Below are positions 33,795-45,324 of a stretch of 64,000 nt of DNA, piece by piece. Where the stretch lies: assembly GCA_964036295.1 (NCBI GenBank), contig OZ038466.1, forward strand, positions 12,806,001 to 12,870,000, read 5' to 3'. Below the pieces are notes generated by a model. The model saw only the letters and a list, made by a program, of their open reading frames with translations. It was not told the DNA's origin and made no database searches. Numbering within the stretch: the stretch's first letter is position 1; each line of letters opens with the position of its first letter. The translations under genes were made by a program, and so were the position numbers. This stretch comes from Plumapathes pennacea. Its lineage: Eukaryota > Cnidaria > Anthozoa > Antipatharia > Myriopathidae.

Positions 33795-34645
33795 CTCCTG
33801 GTAGTCTTCGCCTTGTTTCTTTTTCTTGGAAGCATTTCTAAGAATATGTGTCAGTTGCATTTCTGAGAAAAATATCCGTTTCTGATGTCGATAATGTTAC
33901 TTTTTTACGAGTGTGCGAAGTCTTCCAAAGAGCCGTGAAGGGAACAAAAACAGCAACTGTTCTACAACACTAACACTGACAACAACAACGGGTGAAGCAC
34001 CATTAACACATGACTGAAGACAGTGAGTCCTGTTAAGCAACGGCACTTTAGTTACCGCAAACTCCCCGACAGCTCAGAGAAAAAACCAACGCTTACAACA
34101 TGTGAGCACTAACGACAGAAATACTTACGTTTACGACATTGAACTAGAAAGTCCAAAATCTTGAGTCAGTTGTACACTAGAACCGAGCTATAGCTCGTTA
34201 AGAAAGAATAGACCAGTAGGATGCGTTTGTTTTGGCCACGAAGTTCAATTCAGTTCAGAGTTTATCTTGACAACTTTTGATACAAATGGAGTGTGCCTCT
34301 TTACGATCAACACCGTATGTTACCATAAACGGCCGGTTTATTCAGTGTTTATCGTAGCAACAACAGCAACAGCAAACAACAAAATACAACCCACTGATTG
34401 TGTGTGATACTCACACAATGGATTGAAACAGTCCAATTTCTTCAATCTCACAATCTGACATTTGTTTCAGTTTTATACATTGCCAGTATCAGAGCCTTTT
34501 TTTCGGCTTCTTTCACAGGAACATTATCTAATTCTCAGTATACACTAGGTTTAATAGTGATGTTTTGTTGTTTTTACCGGCTATTCATCTGGCCTTTGTG
34601 ATATAATTAGTCCTCGATTATCATGTTCTATTTATCACTAAAGGA
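33795..34645. other. Intergenic spacer, no gene seen
   Basis: Between the stop of the first PAN-EGF gene and duplication copy 2. CAACAGCAACAGCAAACAAC and similar low-complexity runs only. Confidence 0.5.
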
Positions 34646-37443
34646 GCATGCTTAGCTAAGCAATCAAAAACCTCAAATTAAATTTCACAAAAATCTTCCT
34701 CCGCATTACACAATAAATCGAGTGAAGATTGAGCCTTCTGCGCAGACGCTTTGAGTTCAGAGCGTCTGCGTAGGAGGCTAGTGAAGATTGTGCTAATCTA
34801 GTTAGTCTCGCTGTGTAATTATGACACGTGACACGCCATTCAACTCATGATTGGACAATGCGAATAAATAACTAGCGCAACATCTGTTTTTTCCAAAAGA
34901 AACCACTGTTTACTTTGTTGGTGTCTTTGAATGTAGCGCTTCAAGACAAACACTGCCCACTTGAGGCGTTTTGTGGTCTTGGTGTGAAAGCTGAAAGGCC
35001 TTGAAACAGGCCTAACAACTGTGTTAACAGGGCGACCCTCTTTTTTTCACCTCTCATTGTAAGCCCGAACACAATGAGGGTTTGTCAGCTTGGATTTAAG
35101 ACACTGGCCGTGCTAACCTCACCTTGTTCTGTTCTTGGCGTATTTATCTAACTAAGGTAAGGCTTAATTGCCACTTTGATTTCTTTTAGTTTATTTTGCG
35201 GTAACCAAAGCTCGGCAGTGAATTTTCGCCTAATTTTCGACAAATTATGAAAAAAAGTTGCATCTTTCAAAAAGAAAAACAACACGACAGTTTTACTAGA
35301 GTGCTACTTCTTCAGTTTCGACTAAAATGCTGTAATTTTGTTTGAGAAGCCTGATCGTTCTGTCAGCTTCTAGGAAGCTTAGTTCGAAGCTAAGATGACA
35401 GTAACCACTTTCAAAGTGGTCACTCTATCTCGAATTTACACTTAAACGTTTCGTTTCGATGCTCTGTATTTCAGACAAATTGAAAACACCAACTTACGCT
35501 TACTTTTCTTTCATTTTTAATAGCTTACATATAATCAGCTGCGTGTAAAGGAAACGATTATTTTGTTGCTAATTAACCTGTTCACTGCCATGTTTCTCTG
35601 TCCAAATGCAAAAAGAAAGGAAAAGGGAACACTGATATATTTATCAATGATACTGTACAACAATGTACTCAGTGAGTAGTCACATCTTTGGGTTTCACTG
35701 AAAACTTCAGGAATTGTACGTTTCTCGATTGAGTTCGATGAAATTTACTTTTGTGCTCAGCTAAGGGATACCAGAATGACAGTGTCCTGTTTCTATAAAG
35801 CTTGTCGAGGTTTTCACGACGTAGGTTTCAAGCTCCGTCTGGGTGGTGTATAAAGTTAAGGAAGAAAATGTCAGTTTTAAATGAAACTTACATCTCAAGG
35901 GGAAAACACAAACTGCACTCAAAATACATTAAATTGTCCGAGTATGCTGGAAGGCTTGTGTTTCAGACAATGCCAGTTATATCACGAATCTAATATCACT
36001 GTAAAACCGACCACAAATAGTTTCAACACAAAGCAACTCGTCCACTGCCAGAGAACTAGTCATTGACATTAATTCATCATCAGTTATCCAGGAGCTTTGT
36101 CACAGTACGTGTACCAAGTTGCCATAGCAACATCCTCGGATTTGCGCTTCACCTTTCCCTTACTGTCAGTCGGTGATTTCTTCGATAATTTTTCACGTCT
36201 TAAAATTGCAAGAAGAAGAAGAAGAAGAAGAAGAAGAAAAAAAAACACGAATTCAGTGACACACCAGTACGTGCAGCCACTCAAGGATTGGAAAGTACTC
36301 ACTGCGAGCTTAATAAACCCCTTCACGGTATTGAATGCATGATGGGTAATCAGGGCAAGAACAAAGAAACATGACGACGAAGCGTGCGAGAAGTCTCGGT
36401 TTAATAGTAAAATCGCTCACAATCAGAACCACTGAAAGCTTGCAAATGACAATATGGAGTGTTTCGAAGATCCACCGATCAGAAAAACGAATATATATGC
36501 AGTTTATTTGCCCTGATTACCCATCATGCATTCAATACCGAGAAGGGGTCTATTTATTCGAATGGCGTATATTCCGGAACGATGACGTTATGCTTCATGA
36601 ACACAAAGAAGGCGGCGTTTTTGTACGCGAACGAAAACTCTTTTTAAACTGAACCAGAGAAAACGAAGGAATTTTTGTAGACCACAGATGATACTCTGCT
36701 CCTTATTTCAAAGTAAAGGAACAAAAGGCCCTTTGCGTGGAAGACCGCACGTTCGTCAGAATAACTATTGTCTCTAAGCTATTGTCTCTTTCACGGCGTT
36801 CCATTACCCTCATCAACACACAGTTGGTACACCAGTTCGTCAGAATAACAGTTTGTTTGGGAGATGAGAGTCTGTCTATTCGGCCAAAAGTTTCATTTCA
36901 TAGCTCATAACAAGAGCTGGAAGTTCAGTTGGCAGTCGAATAAACTTTAATAGCCCAGAGTCCACTCCGAGCTTGTTCTACATTAGCTCACTTCAATTAT
37001 GTTCCAACAGTGAAATGCTCGCCGCTTACTTTATAACATACGTGACGGTTGAACTTCTCATAACATCCACTGCTGGTCAGGGCAGCTGCAATACCGTCCA
37101 TTCAGTGTCAGACTACATTCTGGCCGGACATGCGTACAAGACAACATCCGGAAAACGCCTGATCACGTGCATTATCGCGTGCGACAACGATCCCGACTGT
37201 TACAGCCTGAGCTATAGATTTCCCAGCGAGACATGCGAGCTGAGTAAAAAGACGAGTCTTTCACATCCTGCCTCGTTTACGTTCACGCCAAACTGGGTGT
37301 ACTTTGACCATCCCACGCGTCCTGCGGAATCTTGCGTTGGGGATTTTCCTTGCAGAAACGAAGGCAAGTGTGAGAACATTCCCCAGGCCCCAGGGTACAA
37401 GTGTAATTGTCGTTATCATTACATTGGAGACAGATGTGAAGGT
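34646..37443 (+). repeat. Tandem duplication copy 2
   Basis: Collinear with 28687-31484. It contains the same (GAA)n run (about 36210-36240), the 32-bp inverted repeat (36327-36358 and 36508-36539), and the second PAN+EGF exon. Identity stops a few bases after the exon donor. Confidence 0.95.
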
Positions 37444-40400
37444 AAGTACTGTTTTTAAACTTTTAAGGTCGAGTTTTTTGTGTCAAATAATCGTGTGCCC
37501 TATCTTTTATCTCGTTTACCTGCCGCTGTTTGGAAAAGCATGAGACAGTTTTAATGCTGCTCAACTCAAAGCTCCTAATCCTAATTTAGGCTGGGGTCGC
37601 ACTCGTAACTTTAACGACATTAACATCGACACTTGCATCATTTGAAGTGCAAGCAGCGTTTGTCATCAGAAATATATGTCTGGAAGTTGCTAACAAACAT
37701 TAAAGAAGTCGTCGTATTGTTCTCGACGCTGAGTTGTTATTGACTAAACTTCCTAGTGCGACCCGGCCCTTATAGAGCATTGGATCGGGCTTTCAAGGTC
37801 GGTAAATCATTTGAGAACACGCCGAATTGTTTTTCTCAAGGGCCTAGCGTCTTTCTCTTACTTGGTTTGAGAGAAGAAAATCTGTAGCGCTGTATATTGT
37901 TAGGTCGTAGGAGCAACTTTAAAACCTAAAGGCAAATCATGATTCTCGACTGTAGGCGTTAATTTTGAGTTTGATGATAAAGAAGCTACAGGAAGCAACC
38001 TGCAATTAGTTGCAAAAGTAGTTGAGACACTGCGCGAAAAAAAGGGAAAATTCACAGCCTCGGACAACCGATCGTTCACTCCCCCCTCCCCCATCTCAAT
38101 GTTGTTCAAACGTGATCATTTTTGGTGAGCCGCTTATACACTCAACATTGAAGAGGGGGAGGGGGGAAATTATGAAATCGGCTGTGGTTTGAAGGAATGC
38201 AAGGGGCAAAGAAACGAAATAATGGTATTTTTTGCAATTGTCTCAACAATTTTGAAACTCATTGTCTTTGTCTCTCAGGGTTCTATTTCTGTGCGAGTGG
38301 TTGAGATATCTTGATGAAATTTTTGGAGAATGTGTATGGTCAAACGTCTGATAGCTCCGTACTTTTGGTTGCGTTTTCTAACGGTTTTGGAATTTTTGTA
38401 GACGATTTTTGCTGTTGAGCACGTGTTCTGAAAAGCTGAAAATTCGCTCTGCATTGTTCTTATCTAGGTATATGCTTCTTTGTGTGATGACATTTTCCAT
38501 GAAGCTCAATAAAATGCAGGTGATCATTTCTCTCATATTCGGTCACACTTCTGGAACATTTCAACCAGTCTAAATGGACTTTGGGCATTCACTGTAGCTC
38601 AGAACGTGGTGCGTGCAGGCTTACGTAATACAATGTGTGGCATCGTTTACGTGTATTGTTCGATTTACGTACTGGCCTTTCAAGGAAAAGTACAAAATGC
38701 TTCGCTTCTCTCATTCTTGGGTCGCAGTAGAGCGAACAAGTCCAGAAGAACCACGAACTGTACGGTAGATTTCATGTTCATGAACATTTCAACGGTCAAC
38801 CACGGTCAACCAAGAAAAATGCCTTAAAAGGTTTGTTTACATATTCCTTACAGTGTCATTGGTTGACCTTGGTTGACCGTAGAAGTCAAAACAGCTTTTA
38901 TTTCAATGTATCCGCATCGGAACAGTCTCAGGTTACCGAACAAAACACAAATGTTTAAAAATGAGGACCTCAAGCTTTCTAATAGAGGTTTATTTTGCCG
39001 TGAAAGTAACATTATTAATAACAGACCGGAAGTAATAAATTGGCACTCAATTTAACTAAGTCTTTGAAATTCTTTTTAATACTTTGTCCGACCACCGTTG
39101 TTTTTTACAATAATGTCGATCCTTTTGTTCATACTAATTAGTTCTATGTGTACTAATTGTAATATGTGTACTAATTGTTCAAACTAGGCTCCGCGCTTGA
39201 TCCCAGGGATTATACTTGTGAACAAAACTAATGCCATCTAAGTAAAAGCAAATATCTTTGGTCCACACGTCGCTTGCGTAGTTTTCTTTCATATAAAGGC
39301 CGAACCTTTTTCTCAATCTTTCATCCTTTACCGTCAATACTCCTTTTCTCCGTGATGGCAGGTAAAAATATCCCATCCGACGAAGGGTTCGCGTGACTGT
39401 TGGCTTTGACAATGACGTTGGATCGATCCCCACCTCGTTCAAAAGAGTCTTTGTGCTAAAGCCGCCCTCTTTAAAGCGAAGCTGTTTCATCTTTCTAGCC
39501 ATCCGTCGCTCAGCTCGTGCGTTAATTAATCTTGGACGGCCCGGTTTCTTCTTGATCTTTTCCTTAATTTCAGGTTCTTTCAGCCATCTACAAATCGTTG
39601 CACGGGAAACATTGGTTCTTCTGCATATCTCTCCAATGCTGATAGTCCTTTCGTTTTTCAAAAAACCCACATATGCACGCGTTCTCGCGTCTCTTTTCTC
39701 CTTGAACACCATATGTACGCAAGTCAATGAACAAATCACATTGTTACGTGATAATTAGATTTTTCTTAAATGACCACAATTAGAACATGAAAAATTTCCC
39801 ACCCAGTCCACAAAGAACCCTGGGACCTTAGTTTTCTTGCGGGACATTATATGAAATACTATCAGTCCAAAAAGAAACATTTTAATAACAAAAACCACAA
39901 TTTTATCACGCTTTAAAGGCACCTGTCTCTGCGACAATCAGTTGCAAAAGTAGTTGAGACACTGCGCGAAAAAAAGGGAAAATTCACAGCCTCGGACAAC
40001 CGATTGTTCACTCCCCCCTCCCCCCTCTCAATGTTGTTCAAACGTGATCATTTTTGGTGAGCCGCTTATACACTCAACATTGAAGAGGGGGAGGGGGGAA
40101 ATTATGAAATCGGCTGTGGTTTGAAGGAATGCAAGGGGCAAAGAAACGAAATAATGGTATTTTTTGCAATTGTCTCAACAATTTTCAAACTCATTGTGGA
40201 TGCGAGTTGCACAATAACTTGATGTAATCATATTCTCGTTTCTCTATAACCAGTCAAGCTTAAGGTCGATGAAATCAAATCAAAGCAGGCGGTGCTGTTG
40301 GTCATGCGCTTATACGTGTGTACGTTGTGCCGTCTTTTGTGTGAATAAGCGGTTTTTAAAGCATTTTTTTCCTTTCTTCTTTTGCTTGCGCTTGTGTTTG

Positions 40401-40949
40401 CGTCGCTAGTTTGCGCGTGTTAATCGGAACGACGCAAGCACAAACACAAGAAATTGTTTAGAGTTCTTCATTCTAATTGTTTGTCGGCCGTCAAGTCTTT
40501 TATGCTTGTGCCGAGACTGCACGTTAATAATAAGCGAATTGAACATTGCGGCTACGTACTAATGTAAGATCTTGAATGTACTTGCGTCCCTATGCGTGAG
40601 AACCGGTAACTTTTAGAGGAATTCCGAGACCGAGTACAATACGTTGCCATAAACTGCAATGCATTTTTGTTTCTCTGTGACCAGTCAATCTAACGATGCA
40701 GAAGATTGAATCGAGGAAGGCAGTGTTGTTGGATGATAGCGGTCCTTGGCCAGCTTACATCATCGAACTCACCAATCGCCAAAACATGAATGTAACTGAG
40801 TTCCGGCAGGATCCACAGCGAGGCAACGTCACTATCAAAATAGACCTGACGAATCTTGATCCAGACACTTTGTACAGTGTTCGAGTCAGGCCTGTGAAGG
40901 ATTCGAATCAGCTTGGAAAATGGTCGAATGAAACTTCAGACACGTGGAA
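37015..40949 (+). CDS. Second PAN/apple - EGF gene with a fibronectin III exon downstream (partial model)
   Basis: Exon 37015-37441 encodes the same signal peptide, PAN-like and EGF-like domains as the neighbour, with a few substitutions, and ends in donor GAAG|GTAAGT, phase 1. No F5/8C exon was found downstream. The next good exon is 40685-40949 (acceptor GACCAG, donor GTAAGT, entering in phase 1), which encodes a fibronectin III domain: GPWPAYIIELTNR, then IDLTNLDPDTLYSVRVRPVK and WSNETSDTW. Direct splicing keeps frame. The FN3 exon leaves in phase 2, so more exons are needed; the ~12 kb that follows is transposon-filled. Whether both exons belong to one transcript is inference; domain-shuffled receptors are usual in anthozoans. 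Confidence 0.55.
37589..37769. mobile_element. PIF/Harbinger-like MITE, 181 bp, TTA target duplication
   Basis: GGCTGGGGTCGCACT at the left and AGTGCGACCCGGCCC at the right are inverted ends, flanked by TTA on both sides (37586-37588, 37770-37772). GC-rich ends with a 3-bp TWA duplication fit PIF/Harbinger. Confidence 0.65.
38009..38259. mobile_element. Fold-back MITE, copy 1 (251 bp)
   Basis: AGTTGCAAAAGTAGTTGAGACA and its near-inverse TGTCTCAACAATTTTGAAACT form the ends. The interior also folds (CACAGCC/GGCTGTG; CTCAATGTTG/CAACATTGA; CTCCCCCCTCCCCC with GAGGGGGAGGGGGG). A near-identical copy in the same orientation is at 39940-40191. Confidence 0.7.
38260..39060. other. Intronic spacer between MITE copies, no gene seen
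   Basis: Only short features: GGTCAACCACGGTCAACCAAG (38797) inverted as TTGGTTGACCTTGGTTGACC (38860). Confidence 0.4.
39179..39739 (-). pseudogene. Tc1/mariner-type transposase, truncated after the first catalytic Asp
   Basis: The N-terminal helix-turn-helix (ISIGEICRRTNVSRATICRW), a GRPRL hinge and a second DNA-binding region (KPTVTRTLRRMGYFYLPSRR) lead to the first Asp of the DDE/D triad (CFYLDGISFVHK). The frame ends there. The C-terminal tail (KNNGGRTKY) reappears on the minus strand at about 39130-39077 after a gap filled with short TTAGTACACATA repeats, so about 130 residues with the other two catalytic acids are deleted. Total usual length would be about 340 residues. The start may be the second Met (MVFKEKRDARTRAY). 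Confidence 0.8.
39940..40191. mobile_element. Fold-back MITE, copy 2 (252 bp)
   Basis: Near-identical, same orientation as 38009-38259. The pair brackets the Tc1-type remnant. Confidence 0.7.
40254..40302 (+). pseudogene. Truncated duplicate of the fibronectin III exon start
   Basis: TTTCTCTATAACCAG|TCAAGCTTAAGG... mirrors TTTCTCTGTGACCAG|TCAATCTAACGATG at 40670, with continuing similarity (AAGCAGGCGGTGCTGTTGG against AAGGCAGTGTTGTTGG). It then diverges, so only the acceptor and the first ~16 codons survive. Confidence 0.6.
40379..40465. repeat. Dispersed palindromic repeat, copy 1 (copy 2 at 51608-51690)
   Basis: CTTGTGTTTGCGTCG and CGACGCAAGCACAAACACAAG are inverted around CTAGTTTGCGCGTGTTAATCGG. 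The same block lies just beyond the right end of the gypsy insertion, so two copies flank it at a distance. Confidence 0.65.
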
Positions 40950-41112
40950 GTAAGTAAATAACTTTGCTAGTTTTTATTGATTTCCTAAATATGTCTGTGG
41001 ATAAGATCCAGCGCTTTCATTGCTCGTTCGTCGTGCGTATGTGTATGTCTGTGTGTATATTGAGTATGTGCAATAGGCTCCTGGGTTAAAATATTGCATG
41101 ACTGCAGTGTAT

Positions 41113-41170
41113 TGTCATGACCAGAGGAACTGGAACCCAGATCCGGGACACGGGCTGTTAGACTAGATAA
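41113..41170 (+). repeat. 5' LTR, left part (split by Helitron-like insertion)
   Basis: TGTCATGACCAGAGGAAC...GACTAGATA matches the 3' LTR start. The rest of this LTR is at 44563-44656. Joined length equals the 3' LTR, 152 bp. Confidence 0.9.
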
Positions 41171-41861
41171 CTAGAAATACGATAATCGCAGATATCCCCT
41201 CGCTCAGTAGTGGGTTTTCGGAAAGCGGGATTCTTGTTTATTTTCGGTTCGGAGATTATTTAAAAATTTTTTTGCAAACCACGGCTGTGTAGCGACGTCA
41301 CCAGTCGGCCGCTAAAAAAAAATCTTTGTCGCACGGCAGTCTGGTTTAGTTCAGACAACGTGCACAGTCTGCAATTTTCGTAGACACTAAGATGAACTTC
41401 AAAATTCGCTGAGACAACAAAGCCGATCTTGGACACTGAAATTTTTTTTTTCCTTTTTTTTTTTACTTTATAAGTTTAATACGCTTCTTCGAGTGTGACA
41501 AAATCTAGAGCCGTCAAAGCGAGTCGCTTGTTTACACGCTTTCGAAGTCTCGGGACCGTGTGAATTTTGGCAGGGATTCAATTTTGAACACAACAACTTT
41601 TCAAACTGCGTTTTACGATTTTAAAATCTTTGACAGAAAAAAGAAATCAAGTCACTAAATAATACAAGGTCCGATTGTATTGAGCGAGCAAACCCGGTCA
41701 CTAAATAATACAAGGTCCGATTGTGTTGAGCGAGTATCTTACGGGGTCCCGCTAGTAGACAATAATCCCCGAACGAAGTGAGGGAAATAATCACGGCGCT
41801 AATGCAGCAAAATCGCATCATTTGAAGACTCCAAGCGTGTCGCCATCTCGAAATTTAATGT

Positions 41862-41898
<37 letters not shown>

Positions 41899-44433
41899 GT
41901 ACGACTCGTCCCCAGGGCCATCCGCGTCGAGCGACCACTGCGAGGTTACATCGGCAGCTTAACTGTAAACCGCCATTTTCTTAGTGACATGCGGTAGCTG
42001 TAAGAGTACGAACGGAAGTGATTTTGTACAATAAGATGCAGATACAAGGCCAAGCAGTTCGACGGACGGCTATAATTTGCCCGGATATTTTGCCGGTGTA
42101 TGGGAGGCAAGCTTACTAGCCGTGAAACGGATTCTTAAAGGCACAACTGGTCGACCTGAACACAATCCCAGACGCCAGTATTGTGTTAAAACGCAGACAC
42201 TTCTTCAGAAAGAAATAGCAAAATACAGTTGGTGGAAATTGAACAATCATCGTGGCAAATTTCACCTTTTACAATAACAGGAATGTAGTTTTCAGAATCC
42301 AAGTTTGACAAGATGACGACACAATACAATGGAAAGTGGAATTTTCGTACTGTATGAGGACTGCTCTATACAGTGTACTTTGAAATCAATGAAGACGTAA
42401 ACAATAGTGTTTTGGGTTTTGTTTCCTTTGCTGGAAAAGAGCTAAAGCTATGGCTTTCAGGAACCGGTGAGTTTTGAAAATTTACATCAATTAACGTACA
42501 ACGCTTTTGTTAAATGAGGGTCGTGTTATCATTATGGTATTTCAACAATTGCCGTATATTTTGTCGTTTGATGCCCCGGGAACTGTGATGAAGGCCAAGT
42601 AGGATTATACTGTGATCTCTTCGCTAGTTTTCAAAGCTATTTCAGAGTGCCTTCGTGCAAGATTGTGTCATCTGATTCCTGACATATTTGCATAATTTCA
42701 CTGACAGTCTGACACATGCTGTGAAGTTTTGTCGCCGCGTTTGTTGGCACACTGTATTCAAGGATAAAATGTAACCGGGTTAAGATGCTTTTGCTTTTTG
42801 AAGGCTATTAAAGTAGAAAATATCCGGCCACTGCTTTCCAAATTAAACAATTACAGTCTATTGTATATTATTGTCTACTAGCGGGACCCCGTAAGATACT
42901 CGCTCAACACAATCGGACCTTGTATTATTTAGTGACCGGGTTTGCTCGCTCAATACAATCGGACCTTGTATTATTTAGTGACTTGATTTCTTTTTTCTGT
43001 CAAAGATTTTAAAATCGTAAAACGCAGTTTGAAAAGTTGTTGTGTTCAAAATTGAATCCCTGCCAAAATTCACACGGTCCCGAGACTTCGAAAGCGTGTA
43101 AACAAGCGACTCGCTTTGACGGCTCTAGATTTTGTCACACTCGAAGAAGCGTATTAAACTTATAAAGTAAAAAAAAAAAAGGAAAAAAAAAAATTTCAGT
43201 GTCCAAGATCGGCTTTGTTGTCTCAGCGAATTTTGAAGTTCATCTTAGTGTCTACGAAAATTGCAGACTGTGCACGTTGTCTGAACTAAACCAGACTGCC
43301 GTGCGACAAAGATTTTTTTTTAGCGGCCGACTGGTGACGTCGCTACACAGCCGTGGTTTGCAAAAAAATTTTTAAATAATCTCCGAACCGAAAATAAACA
43401 AGAATCCCGCTTTCCGAAAACCCACTACTGAGCGAGGGGATATCTGCGATTATCGTATTTCTAGTATACAATAGACTGTAATTGTTTAATTTGGAAAGCA
43501 GTGGCCGGATATTTTCTACTTTAATAGCCTTCAAAAAGCAAAAGCATCTTAACCCGGTTACATTTTATCCTTGAATACAGTGTGCCAACAAACGCGGCGA
43601 CAAAACTTCACAGCATGTGTCAGACTGTCAGTGAAATTATGCAAATATGTCAGGAATCAGATGACACAATCTTGCACGAAGGCACTCTGAAATAGCTTTG
43701 AAAACTAGCGAAGAGATCACAGTATAATCCTACTTGGCCTTCATCACAGTTCCCGGGGCATCAAACGACAAAATATACGGCAATTGTTGAAATACCATAA
43801 TGATAACACGACCCTCATTTAACAAAAGCGTTGTACGTTAACTGATGTAAATTTTCAAAACTCACCGGTTCCTGAAAGCCATAGCTTTAGCTCTTTTCCA
43901 GCAAAGGAAACAAAACCCAAAACACTATTGTTTACGTCTTCATTGATTTCAAGGTACACTGTATAGAGCAGTCCTCATACAGTACGAAAATTCCACTTTC
44001 CATTGTATTGTGTCGTCATCTTGTCAAACTTGGATTCTGAAAACTACATTCCTGTTATTGTAAAAGGTGAAATTTGCCACGATGATTGTTCAATTTCCAC
44101 CAACTGTATTTTGCTATTTCTTTCTGAAGAAGTGTCTGCGTTTTAACACAATACTGGCGTCTGGGATTGTGTTCAGGTCGACCAGTTGTGCCTTTAAGAA
44201 TCCGTTTCACGGCTAGTAAGCTTGCCTCCCATACACCGGCAAAATATCCGGGCAAATTATAGCCGTCCGTCGAACTGCTTGGCCTTGTATCTGCATCTTA
44301 TTGTACAAAATCACTTCCGTTCGTACTCTTACAGCTACCGCATGTCACTAAGAAAATGGCGGTTTACAGTTAAGCTGCCGATGTAACCTCGCAGTGGTCG
44401 CTCGACGCGGATGGCCCTGGGGACGAGTCGTAC

Positions 44434-44466
<33 letters not shown>

Positions 44467-44562
44467 ACATTAAATTTCGAGATGGCGACACGCTTGGAGT
44501 CTTCAAATGATGCGATTTTGCTGCATTAGCGCCGTGATTATTTCCCTCACTTCGTTCGGGGA
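41171..44562 (-). mobile_element. Helitron-like element, outer copy (minus strand), containing a second copy
   Basis: On the minus strand it starts 5'-TCCCCGAACGAAGTG (44562) and ends ATTTCTAG-3' (41171). It lies between A and T of the LTR with no target duplication: removing it gives exactly the 3' LTR sequence. TC start, CTAG end and A/T insertion are Helitron hallmarks. Without the inner copy it is about 1,693 bp. No Rep/helicase gene, so it is non-autonomous. The 3' hairpin is weak (CGATTATCG five bases before CTAG). Confidence 0.75.
41766..43464 (+). mobile_element. Helitron-like element, inner copy (plus strand), 1,699 bp
   Basis: Starts TCCCCGAACGAAGTG (41766), ends ATTTCTAG (43464), between A (41765) and T (43465) of the outer copy. 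The two copies are nearly identical: differences seen are (GT)16 against (GT)14, a 2-bp net indel and two substitutions. Contains two tandem ~47-bp units (CTAAATAATACAAGGTCCGA, near 42940). A 66-codon open frame (42077) is duplicated with it and shows no family features. Confidence 0.78.
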
Positions 44563-44656
44563 TAATTCACTGAATATATTAGATTAAAGTGTGATATTAG
44601 AACCGAAGGAGTGTGTGTTAATCGTGCGTTCACGAAATATAACCTTCGACATTAAA
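44563..44656 (+). repeat. 5' LTR, right part
   Basis: ATAATTCACTGAATATATTAG...TTCGACATTAAA, as in the 3' LTR. It is followed by TTGGAGACGAGGATGC, the probable primer-binding region. Confidence 0.88.
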
Positions 44657-44685
44657 TTGGAGACGAGGATGCAAACAAACCCACA

Positions 44686-45168
44686 ATGGCCGTCAACATA
44701 GGTTACAAGCAATTCCCCGAGTTTGACATTCGCAAGGATCCGGAAACTGTATACGCCCGATTCATAAAGTATGCGGAACGGTTTAAGAACAACCACCTGA
44801 AGGCGTACAAAATTACAGACAATGAACAACAGCGATCGCTATTTCTTGACTCTGTTGGCGAGGCCACGCTGGACGTATTTGAACAGCTCGCGGACACAGG
44901 AACGGATTGGGATGGCGCCATTGATGCGCTGAAAACAAAATTCAAGGAGTCGCAGAATCAGTTGTTCAATATACACAAATTCCGGTGCATCAAACAGGGA
45001 AAGGAAGAGTCATGGGATTTGTTTATATCCAAACTGAGAGCCGAGGGCAGATTTTGCGACTTCCCAGAGGGCTGGTTGGATACCGAAATATTGATGGCCA
45101 TGATCGAGAATGGAAAGTCGAAGCGAGTAAGGAGGAAGTTATTGCAAGATCGTAGCAGAAGCAATTAA
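44686..45168 (+). pseudogene. gypsy gag, N-terminal part
   Basis: 160 codons with the usual gypsy gag capsid look (FDIRKDPETVYARFIKY...FLDSVGEATLDVFEQL..WDGAIDALKTKF). A one-base frame break near 45147 ends it early. The downstream frame carries on to a zinc knuckle that is split by the Mutator-like element at 45325. Confidence 0.8.
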
Positions 45169-45324
45169 ATACGCCAGAGGACTGGAAAGCGCAAATGAAC
45201 ACGCAGCGAAAGTAGAAAACCCGAGGCCTCTGGATGTATCAATAAAGCAAGAAATAGACAAGATCACCGCAGATAACACCGACAAGAAAAGCTGTTTCAA
45301 TTGCGGAAAACAATGGCCACATCC

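Noticed and set aside
42077..42277. 66-codon frame, identical copy at 44055-44255 on the other strand
   Set aside because: It is duplicated only because the Helitron-like element is present twice; no domain or codon signature.
41113..44656. First impression of a single giant palindromic or circularly permuted element
   Set aside because: Boundary analysis shows two copies of one TC...CTAG element, one inside the other, which explains all junctions without a circular intermediate.
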